DNA of 7,874 nucleotides from an uncultured Saprospiraceae bacterium (GTDB lineage Bacteria > Bacteroidota > Bacteroidia > Chitinophagales > Saprospiraceae): assembly GCA_938044055.1 (NCBI GenBank), contig CALIQO010000122.1:1-7874 (forward strand). Direction: 5' to 3'. The position numbers and the translations under genes are program-made. Below, piece by piece: positions 1-5,732 of this stretch (within the stretch, counting starts at the first letter, position 1; each line of letters begins with the position of its first letter). Below the pieces are notes generated by a model. The model was not told the DNA's origin and searched no databases. It saw nothing but the letters and a program-made list of their open reading frames with translations.

Positions 1-147
1 GATATACAACTGCCATCAGCTTCTCGACATGATCGAGAAAAAAGTATTTTACCTAGAAGTACAACATCCTATATAATAATTACAATACTAACGGTACTTG
101 TTATTATAAGCCTATACAACCTAGTAGGAATTATAGTGGATTTTTAA
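1..147 (+). CDS. Possible C-terminal tail of a membrane protein (5' partial)
   Basis: Frame 1 is open from the first base for 48 codons and ends at TAA 145-147. The peptide starts with a polar, basic stretch (HDREK, PRS) and then has about 23 uncharged residues rich in I, L and V (YIIITILTVLVIIS, then NLVGIIV), ending in DF. That fits a single C-terminal transmembrane helix with a basic flank. No family is recognisable. The stop would share the tetranucleotide TTAA (144-147) with the stop of the minus-strand gene that follows. A competing reading is frame 2, open for 24 codons and ending at TAA 74-76 with a polar, helix-like end (LLDMIEKKVFYLEVQHPI). In that case the AT-rich bases 77-143 would be intergenic, and the hydrophobic run in frame 1 would be an effect of base composition. 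I slightly prefer frame 1. Confidence 0.35.
   Translation, partial: DIQLPSASRHDREKSILPRSTTSYIIITILTVLVIISLYNLVGIIVDF
21..39. repeat. Short inverted repeat (7-bp arms, 5-base loop)
   Basis: The arms TTCTCGA (21-27) and TCGAGAA (33-39) are perfectly complementary around the loop CATGA. An A-rich run follows on the plus strand. On the minus strand no T-run follows the stem, so it is not a standard intrinsic terminator in either direction. If the partial gene at the left edge is real, the repeat lies inside coding sequence and may mean nothing. Confidence 0.3.
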
Positions 148-1094
148 TCTATTCGGTGTACACGCATCAAGGTGTTGAAGCCTCCTGATGAATTTCCCGG
201 TGCCAACCTGATTTCCTTCCCTGGTATATCTATCTCAGACAGTACATGAAAAGTAATATCATCGCCAACATCTAAGGTTACCATGATTGATGTTTCTAAT
301 TGTGTTGAGTATCCAGGAACAAAGTCAGTAATAAACCTAGACCTTCCTCCTGTGATGTTCTGGCCATTCTTTCTTATAAGTAATTCAATAATTCCATTGT
401 CTATAGTTCCCGTGGAAGTTGTGTTTATCTGCGTTAAAGTAGCCTGAAAGTGAATTAAGTAGGTTCCTGCTTGTAATACTTCATATCGATCTTCAATCCT
501 AGGTGAATGGATGAAATCTTCGATATGGTAGGCATAGTTAGTAACTTGATATATCGTATTAGGTATTAATGTGTGACTACTCAATGGTCCGACCATCCAC
601 TTTGTTCCCCTTGTTGGATTCTCCATCGATGTCCAAGCTCCATTGTGGAAACCTTGAAATCCATTGCCTTGAGTATACTTAAGTGCACCCGGTAACGCTG
701 ATGTTGCATCGTCACTTAACCTCATTTTTCCATTGACATCTAGAAGAAAGGCTGGAGTGGCTGTTGCCGGAAGACCTATTCCTAGTCTCCTGTTTCCATC
801 AAGGGTCAAGGTAGGATCTAGTATACCTAGGTTCTGAGGAGATGGTTGCATTGTATATAAGTCTAGGACACCATTCCTCCATACAAGTGAAGCACGCCGA
901 TTAGATTCATCAAGAAATTTCATCAATGAGGTTGGAGCTTTCATAATTATACTAGATGAGTCAGGATTAGCAACCATAAGCTCAGTAGGTCCGCTTTCAT
1001 CTTCTATGGTTACATCGATAACATTGCTATTCGATTGTTGGCCGATAAGAGATGTGCCAGTGATTAGAATAAATAAAAGAACGTAGGTTTTCAT
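144..1094 (-). CDS. Secreted protein with C1q/TNF-like C-terminal domain
   Basis: A 316-residue protein with an N-terminal signal peptide (MKTYVLLFILITGTSLIGQ, residues 1-19), so it is exported. Residues about 88-157 match a module common in Bacteroidota surface proteins and tail-fibre-like proteins: a TLTLDGN..LGIG segment, then LLDVNGKMRL, then a short stretch ending NGAWTSM. Residues about 160-316 look like a C1q/TNF jelly roll: an aromatic YEVLQAGTYLIHFQATL strand pair, a central ELLIRKNGQ strand, SIMVTLDVGDDITFHVL and a closing FNTLMRVHRI strand. The family is known from sequence pattern only, and its ligand is unknown. Probable roles are adhesion or matrix binding, which is inference. 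No type IX secretion C-terminal domain is visible; the protein ends on the last jelly-roll strand. The ATG at 1094 is supported by the signal peptide directly after it. It lies 136 bases downstream of the LytTR regulator gene, so it probably has its own promoter. Confidence 0.75.
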   Translation of the reverse strand: MKTYVLLFILITGTSLIGQQSNSNVIDVTIEDESGPTELMVANPDSSSIIMKAPTSLMKFLDESNRRASLVWRNGVLDLYTMQPSPQNLGILDPTLTLDGNRRLGIGLPATATPAFLLDVNGKMRLSDDATSALPGALKYTQGNGFQGFHNGAWTSMENPTRGTKWMVGPLSSHTLIPNTIYQVTNYAYHIEDFIHSPRIEDRYEVLQAGTYLIHFQATLTQINTTSTGTIDNGIIELLIRKNGQNITGGRSRFITDFVPGYSTQLETSIMVTLDVGDDITFHVLSEIDIPGKEIRLAPGNSSGGFNTLMRVHRID

Positions 1095-1230
1095 AATAGC
1101 GATTTAGTATTAAAATTACTATCGATACTATGCTTTATCTACCATGGATTTGCAATAGGACTGGATGGGTTAGTAACTATCCATGAAATTGTAATAAGCA
1201 CTATTTATGGATGTCATAACAAGGAATGTA
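1095..1230. other. Spacer with several weak inverted repeats
   Basis: This AT-rich gap separates the LytTR regulator from the C1q-like gene and should carry the latter's promoter. Visible dyads are TAGTAT (1105-1110) with ATACTA (1125-1130), CATGGAT (1143-1149) with ATCCATG (1179-1185), and ATTGTAATA (1188-1196) with TATTACAAT (1229-1237). The last one reaches into the stop codon of the regulator. None is followed by a T-run on the minus strand, so none is a clear terminator. I found no convincing Bacteroidota -7 box (TAnnTTTG). Confidence 0.3.
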
Positions 1231-1974
1231 TTACAATCTTTCTAGAAAACTATTCTTTTTAGATTTACTGACAGGAATTATAGATCCGTCTTCCATGACT
1301 AGTTGACCACCAGCTCCTTTTAAGTATTTCTTAATGCAATTGATATTTACCAGATGTGAATGATGGACACGGATAAAACTTTCATCAGATATTATGGATT
1401 CTAAGCTTTTAAGCGTTTTAGATAGGAATAACTTCTTGTCGTTTTTCATGTAGATATAAGAATAACTGCCTTCTGATTCACACCTTATAATAGAATCAGT
1501 ACAGATGAATTCCAGCCCTTCTTGAGTCGGAAGGGCAATTTTATTGATATTCTTATTCTGCTTACGCAAATGGTTAATTAAGCTTTCTAGCTGGGTTCCG
1601 GTTTCAGCTTTCTGCTTGGCAATAATCTTATTATAAGCTGTTACAAGTTCTTCTCCATCGATGGGCTTAAGAAGATAATCGACTGCATTTAGCTTAATGG
1701 CATCTATAGCATACTCATCATAGGCAGTTGTAAAAATCACGTGGAAAGAAATATTCTGCATAGAGGCTATTAAGTCGAATCCACTCCCTCCAGGCATTTC
1801 AATATCCAAGAAAAGTATATCTGGGTTATGCGTTTCTAGGAGCTTCTTACCATCAGATATGTTGCTTGCCATGCCTATTATTTCCAGATCTGGAATAGAC
1901 CAGGAGAGTTGTTTCTTAAGGGCATTGCGGCAGTGTTCCTCGTCATCAATGATTATGGCTTTATGGTTTTTCAT
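1231..1974 (-). CDS. LytTR-family two-component response regulator
   Basis: A 247-residue cytoplasmic DNA-binding response regulator. The receiver domain covers residues about 5-120, with the acidic pair D10-D11, the phosphorylated aspartate D57 in LFLDIEMPG, the conserved T83 in FTTAY and K103 in LLKP. All key receiver residues are present, so it should be phosphorylatable. After a linker (about 121-143), residues about 144-247 form a LytTR DNA-binding domain with the typical order: CESEGSYSYIY, then FLSKTLKSLE, then FIRVHHSHLVNINCIKKY and a closing strand GGQLVMEDGSIIPVSK. LytTR domains bind pairs of short direct repeats. The start ATG overlaps the end of the kinase gene by 14 bases, which implies translational coupling and a one-to-one pairing with that kinase. 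Target genes are unknown. Confidence 0.95.
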   Translation of the reverse strand: MKNHKAIIIDDEEHCRNALKKQLSWSIPDLEIIGMASNISDGKKLLETHNPDILFLDIEMPGGSGFDLIASMQNISFHVIFTTAYDEYAIDAIKLNAVDYLLKPIDGEELVTAYNKIIAKQKAETGTQLESLINHLRKQNKNINKIALPTQEGLEFICTDSIIRCESEGSYSYIYMKNDKKLFLSKTLKSLESIISDESFIRVHHSHLVNINCIKKYLKGAGGQLVMEDGSIIPVSKSKKNSFLERL

Positions 1975-4036
1975 CCTTGAAAATTTTAGGTATAATAATT
2001 TCTACTTTGGTTCCAGAGGCTTTATCTCCTTCATATAGATCTATGATTTTCAGATTAGCTTCCACACCATAGATATTCTTAGATAGTTTTATTCTATCCT
2101 TAGTAATGTCCATTCCGTAAGATTTCCTCTTAAGTCCGTATGGTTTCAATTGCAAGGATTTTTCTCTACCGATTCCATTATCTTCTATTGTTATTACAAC
2201 TTGAGATTTTTCAATTTCATGAATCGAAAGTAGTAGCCTTCCTGATTCCTTCATACTTTTTAATCCATGGACAATGGCATTTTCTAGATAGGGTTGTATA
2301 AGCAGCGGGAGTATGGCAATCTTATTTAGATTTAAGTTTTTGTCTATGTCTACTTCAAAAACAAATTTAGACTGGGTTCTCAGTTGTTCCATCTCTACAT
2401 AAAGCTTAGAAGTTTCGATTTCCTCATGAAGAGATATATGACGACTCCTTGAATTGTTTAAAATCATTCTCATCAATCGAGAGAACTTAGTTAAGTACTT
2501 AGATGCAGATCTAGGATCCTCATGCATTATATAATCATTGATAGCAGATAGACTGTTGAATAGAAAATGGGGATTCATCTGAGACCGCAAGGATGCCATC
2601 TTTTGTTGGTTAAGTTCTATCTCCATTTCATTCAGCTCTATCGTTCTTTCGTTTTCAAGAATTATATTTTTCTTTTTACTATTGCTATACAATGCCCAGA
2701 ACATTGTAAGGAGTGTTGCCCCGAGAAGCAGGGATATGAGGTAGGTAATGTTTCTTCGGCGCCTCTGCCCTTCTAAGAACGAATTCCTCATGCTTACTAT
2801 TTCTTTTTCTTTTTGTTGCTCTATGATTTTAACCTTTAATTCTTGAAGCTCTATTTGGTTTTTAATTTCGGCTTTTATTTTATTATCCTGAAGTTCGAAA
2901 AGCTTAATCGCATTGTCAGCGCGCATAGCTTGATCATCTTTTAATTCGCCTAGAGCTATGTATGATTCATATAATCTTCTCTCATAAAGAGGTAAAGGAA
3001 CATCTATAATTAACTTATTGGCTTCTTTGAGATAAAATTCACCAGATGATATCTGACCTCTGTCTAAGAGTGCTTCTGAATAGTTAAGGAGATTAGCAGC
3101 ATGAAGAGATTTATTGCCTATCACTTTACTCTCATTTATTGCTTTCTGAAATGCCACTTCACTTTCGGCATGTTCATTTAGTTTAGCATGTAGTCTGCCT
3201 TTGAGGTTTTTGATGCGTGAGTAATATATCCGATTGGTTTCAGGGACAAGGGGTTCTGCTAGGTTTATATAGTTTCTAGCATCCGTATATTTGCCTAGAG
3301 CAAGATATGCATCTGATAAGAGGTAATACAACTTATAGATCTCGCTCAGAGACTTGATATTCTTTTTATGGATGGCTTTCTGTAATAATGAAACAGTTTC
3401 TTCATACAACTCATATTCATACAAGTTGCTAGCCATAACCAGATAATTGTGCAGTGCGCCTGTGTGATTTCCCTGAACTTCATCAATTGCGATGGTTTTT
3501 TCAAGATATAGTGAGAAGCTATCTTGTTGTCCCAGACGCCGATAAGCATGTGCCAGATTATAGTAGAAATTAGCTGCTTCTACAGAATCTGTTCGGAAAG
3601 CGTATGGAAGAAATTCCTTGTATATAAAAATGGCTTCTCCAGTTCTACCTTCGTCTAAAAGCGCATTAGCATGATTTCCAGCACCGCTGGCTGCTGCTAA
3701 TGGGAAGTCTATTTTTACACCTGTATTCTTCTGAAGCGTGTACCAGTATCTACTAGAATCTTTGTCTTGGGCATAGTAATATACATCTCCTAATATGGAG
3801 TATGCTATAGCATTCTGAATCTCATTATCACCTAGAAGATTTTCTGCATATTGCTTACATGAATCCTGATCAGCTGTTTCAATAGCATACATGAGATCAT
3901 AAGAAAGTTCGTATTGATGAGAGAGGTCTTGACTTATGGACATAGCTTGAACCAAGCTATCAATGTATTGTATAGATTGTGAAAAACTGGGCACATAGAA
4001 GACCGCAAGAAAAGATAAAAGCAACCACTTTCTCAT
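1961..4036 (-). CDS. TPR-containing LytS-type sensor histidine kinase
   Basis: A 691-residue sensor kinase. Residues 1-20 are a signal peptide (MRKWLLLSFLAVFYVPSFSQ), so the N-terminal half is periplasmic. Residues about 25-380 are helical and carry TPR-like repeats (for example NFYYNLAHAYRRLGQ, YYLLSDAYLALGKY and the segment near ESEVAFQKAI). A charged coiled coil (about 380-425) leads to one membrane helix (about 429-450), followed by a second coiled coil (455-485). The cytoplasmic part is a His_kinase/HATPase pair: the phospho-accepting H490 in QMNPHFLFN, the N-box QPYLENAIVHG (N586) and the G-box DNGIG (619-623). This is the LytS/YehU architecture common in Bacteroidota, with TPRs as the sensor. 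The signal is unknown. The gene overlaps its regulator by 14 bases, and the phosphoryl group should pass from H490 to D57 of that protein. Confidence 0.93.
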   Translation of the reverse strand: MRKWLLLSFLAVFYVPSFSQSIQYIDSLVQAMSISQDLSHQYELSYDLMYAIETADQDSCKQYAENLLGDNEIQNAIAYSILGDVYYYAQDKDSSRYWYTLQKNTGVKIDFPLAAASGAGNHANALLDEGRTGEAIFIYKEFLPYAFRTDSVEAANFYYNLAHAYRRLGQQDSFSLYLEKTIAIDEVQGNHTGALHNYLVMASNLYEYELYEETVSLLQKAIHKKNIKSLSEIYKLYYLLSDAYLALGKYTDARNYINLAEPLVPETNRIYYSRIKNLKGRLHAKLNEHAESEVAFQKAINESKVIGNKSLHAANLLNYSEALLDRGQISSGEFYLKEANKLIIDVPLPLYERRLYESYIALGELKDDQAMRADNAIKLFELQDNKIKAEIKNQIELQELKVKIIEQQKEKEIVSMRNSFLEGQRRRRNITYLISLLLGATLLTMFWALYSNSKKKNIILENERTIELNEMEIELNQQKMASLRSQMNPHFLFNSLSAINDYIMHEDPRSASKYLTKFSRLMRMILNNSRSRHISLHEEIETSKLYVEMEQLRTQSKFVFEVDIDKNLNLNKIAILPLLIQPYLENAIVHGLKSMKESGRLLLSIHEIEKSQVVITIEDNGIGREKSLQLKPYGLKRKSYGMDITKDRIKLSKNIYGVEANLKIIDLYEGDKASGTKVEIIIPKIFKDEKP

Positions 4037-4177
4037 AGTTAAGATATGTGTAGCATGGTATAATCACAAAATGGCATATATTGACTTAATTGATTTATTA
4101 ATGCAACCAAGGGTAGTAGAAAGATAAGGTATCTACATCCTTTAAAAGTAAACAATCTATAATAAGAAAGTCATTAT

Positions 4178-4208
4178 ACTTAGTACTTACCTATTCTGAC
4201 TTAGTACT
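4178..4208. promoter_or_regulatory. Paired 10-bp direct repeats, candidate LytTR-type operator
   Basis: ACTTAGTACT occurs exactly at 4178-4187 and again at 4199-4208, a period of 21 bases (two helical turns). LytTR regulators are known to bind two 9-bp direct repeats with a spacer of about 12 bases, which gives the same period. The pair lies 142-172 bases upstream of the kinase start. On the minus strand the sites read TAAGTATAA and TAAGTCAGA, a partial match to the general LytTR consensus. A possible -7 box (TACTTTTA on the minus strand, 4150-4143) sits about 28 bases downstream, but I see no matching -33 element. The operator role is inferred from geometry and neighbourhood. Confidence 0.4.
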
Positions 4209-4239
4209 GCGGCTGATAGCTTCATAAAGGGTTAAAGTA

Positions 4240-4923
4240 TTATTCTTCTTCTGTAATTCCCGGAACTATGTCACCCTTTTTAGATGAGGCGTCGATTTCA
4301 GCAGGCTTGTCACCACCGATGAAGAATTTCCTAAAGAATAGAAGTATGGATATCACGCCAGTAGATATAGCAGCATCGGCAATATTAAAAACAGGACTGA
4401 AAAATGTGAATGACCTGTTACCCAGCTTAGGCACCCATGATGGCCACACACCGTCTACCATGGGGAAGTATAACATGTCTACCACTTTTCCTTGTAAGAA
4501 TGGGGCATAGCCTCCACCATCTGGAAATATGGTTGCATATGGGTTGTGAATGTTGGAAGCTGAGAAGATCAATCCATAAAACATAGAATCTATAATGTTC
4601 CCTATGGCACCAGCAATGATTAATGAAAAACAGAAAATAAGCCCTTTAGATTCTTTACCCTTGATTAAACCTTTCATCAAGTAGAATAGAAACCCTACCA
4701 TTATGATTCGGAATATACTTAGGAAGTATTTTCCAGATTCTCCTCCGAAAGAAAACCCGAAAGCCATGCCTTTGTTTTCGACGAAATGAATCTTAGCCCA
4801 GGAGAGACCGAGTATCGATATATCCTGGCCAAATGGAACATTAAGCTTGACATAAAACTTTAAGCACTGATCTATAAGCAGTACAATAAGAATGGTAAGA
4901 ATGACAATGGTGGATCGCTTCAA
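4240..4923 (-). CDS. lspA: Lipoprotein signal peptidase (signal peptidase II)
   Basis: Inner-membrane aspartic protease that removes signal peptides from diacylglyceryl-modified prolipoproteins. It shows DQCLKFYVK at the end of the first membrane helix (D18), the family motif ENKGMAFG (N50), GNIID with catalytic D112, and FNIADA with catalytic D183. Four hydrophobic segments are visible (about 4-20, 66-84, 94-112 and 178-197). At 227 residues it is longer than the roughly 165 of the E. coli enzyme. The extra length is mainly a periplasmic insertion of about 50 residues between the two catalytic aspartates, typical of Bacteroidota LspA, plus a charged cytoplasmic tail after about residue 200. 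The start must be TTG (4923-4921): an in-frame TAA lies 18 bases further upstream with no ATG between, and the next internal ATG would remove the first helix and D18. The DksA-like gene lies 52 bases upstream and is probably co-transcribed. Confidence 0.95.
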   Translation of the reverse strand: MKRSTIVILTILIVLLIDQCLKFYVKLNVPFGQDISILGLSWAKIHFVENKGMAFGFSFGGESGKYFLSIFRIIMVGFLFYLMKGLIKGKESKGLIFCFSLIIAGAIGNIIDSMFYGLIFSASNIHNPYATIFPDGGGYAPFLQGKVVDMLYFPMVDGVWPSWVPKLGNRSFTFFSPVFNIADAAISTGVISILLFFRKFFIGGDKPAEIDASSKKGDIVPGITEEE

Positions 4924-4975
4924 GTAAGTTTCTTGCTTTTAAGAGATTATCGAAAAATCGCCGCAAGATAGAAAA

Positions 4976-5356
4976 TTATGCCCCTTTTTGTTTGGCATCG
5001 ATACTTAATGTTGCGTGTGGTACGGCTTTGAGCCTTTCCTTAGATATGAGCTTGCCCGTAACTCTGCAGATTCCATAAACCTTATTCATGACGCGGAGTT
5101 TAGCGTTTTCTAAGTGTTGTATAAGCTTTCTCTGACGCGCAGCCATTGTATAGAGTCTTTCCGTTTCTACACTGCTTACTCCATCATCTAGACCTTTCAA
5201 CTTGTTCTCATCATTTTCGGCAAATTCTTGAATCTGATCTAGATAGTACTTAAGCTGTTGGTGACTTGTTTCCAGTTTACTATCAAGTAAAGCACCAAAT
5301 TCCTCAAGTTCCTTATCTGAATATCTCGTTTTCTCCTTTTTAGATTTAGTAGCCAT
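4976..5356 (-). CDS. DksA/TraR-family RNA polymerase-binding protein, zinc-less
   Basis: A 126-residue protein of the DksA/TraR family, whose members enter the RNA polymerase secondary channel and change promoter output, often with ppGpp. Residues about 14-90 form the coiled-coil part, with D57-D58 (LDDGVSS) before the second helix. Residues 93-123 are the C-terminal globular segment: YGICRVTGKLISKERLKAVPHATLSIDAK when read in pieces. A canonical DksA has four zinc-binding cysteines here; this protein has only C97, while the other positions carry residues such as T, G, H and A. That pattern is, to my knowledge, usual for the Bacteroidota branch. The basic N-terminus (MATKSKKEK) is typical too. 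The ATG at 5356 has no clear Shine-Dalgarno. The gene lies directly upstream of lspA, a neighbourhood familiar in this phylum, often with ileS, which is absent here. Confidence 0.88.
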   Translation of the reverse strand: MATKSKKEKTRYSDKELEEFGALLDSKLETSHQQLKYYLDQIQEFAENDENKLKGLDDGVSSVETERLYTMAARQRKLIQHLENAKLRVMNKVYGICRVTGKLISKERLKAVPHATLSIDAKQKGA

Positions 5357-5596
5357 TATCTCACTTTTAATTACTTACGGAATGTTATGACAATCATTGT
5401 GCCTATTATCGTTAATACCGATTAATGCTATAGATAGCCAATAAAAAAATGACAAAAGTATGGGTAAAAAAGTTCCAATACCTCCATTTTAGTATTGAAG
5501 TGATTCAAAATGGTACCTTAAATAACTGCGTTTTTACTGGAGTTTAACCAAAGCTAGGAGACAAAAAAATGACATGCGTTGAGAATCAATAAAATG

Positions 5597-5602
5597 AGGA
5601 GG
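5597..5602 (+). promoter_or_regulatory. Perfect Shine-Dalgarno AGGAGG
   Basis: AGGAGG sits 5 bases before ATG 5608 and 8 bases before a second ATG at 5611. It is the only strong Shine-Dalgarno at good spacing that I saw in the window; the recognised genes around it lack one, as is usual in Bacteroidota. It decides the start of the small ORF that follows. Confidence 0.5.
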
Positions 5603-5607
5603 AATTA

Positions 5608-5664
5608 ATGATGTATTTTTTAAATCATTTCATAGTATCTATTAAGAAAAGAAAGGAAATCTAG
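5608..5664 (+). CDS. Putative 18-residue peptide upstream of the AraC gene
   Basis: A short ORF, MMYFLNHFIVSIKKRKEI, ending at TAG 5662-5664. The first 12 residues are mostly hydrophobic or aromatic and the last 6 are strongly basic (KKRKE), the look of a small membrane-associated or leader peptide. Support comes from the AGGAGG at ideal distance and the tandem ATG codons, not from homology. It ends 68 bases before the TTG start of the AraC gene, in a different frame, so it could be an upstream regulatory ORF. It could also be a chance ORF behind a purine-rich stretch. Confidence 0.35.
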   Translation: MMYFLNHFIVSIKKRKEI

Positions 5665-5732
5665 CCAGATAGAAATGCCCTTTCAGAAGGAGTTGTTATA
5701 TTACATCGACCATAGAAAAACAAGAATATATT

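Larger units (their letters stand above)
5357..5732. other. Divergent 376-base spacer with promoters, dyads and small ORFs
   Basis: This AT-rich stretch lies between the minus-strand DksA-like gene and the plus-strand AraC gene and should hold promoters for both. Small dyads near the DksA side are ACAATCATTGT (5390-5400) and CGTTAAT (5410-5416) with ATTAATG (5421-5427), where one pair is G-U. CAATAC (5476-5481) and GTATTG (5492-5497) form another stem. The 12-mer AAAAAAATGACA occurs at 5443-5454 and 5563-5574. A 32-codon ORF runs 5449-5547 (starts MTKVWVKKF), without a Shine-Dalgarno and with no recognisable family. A better supported 18-codon ORF is listed separately. No convincing TAnnTTTG promoter was found on either strand. 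Confidence 0.4.

Noticed and set aside
1104..1175. TTAGTA hexamers in the C1q-gene upstream region, resembling the core of the 4178-4208 repeats
   Set aside because: TTAGTA or TACTAA also occurs in several other places, including inside coding sequence (for example 5346-5351), and the copies here do not have a 21-base period.
2567..2776. 69-codon plus-strand ORF
   Set aside because: It lies antisense inside the kinase gene over its membrane and coiled-coil region; no signal peptide, domain or upstream signal supports it.
3346..3549. 67-codon minus-strand ORF
   Set aside because: It is a frame-shifted shadow of the TPR region of the kinase, whose own frame is intact throughout.
4158..4178. 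Inverted repeat TATAAT / ATTATA after lspA, considered as a terminator
   Set aside because: The stem is only six A-T pairs with a 9-base loop and no T-run, too weak for an intrinsic terminator.
4268..4510. 80-codon plus-strand ORF
   Set aside because: Antisense to lspA, which has all its catalytic motifs; the translated sequence resembles no protein I know.
4924..4975. Possible terminator between the DksA-like gene and lspA
   Set aside because: No stem longer than three or four pairs was found; the 52-base gap is better read as an operon spacer.
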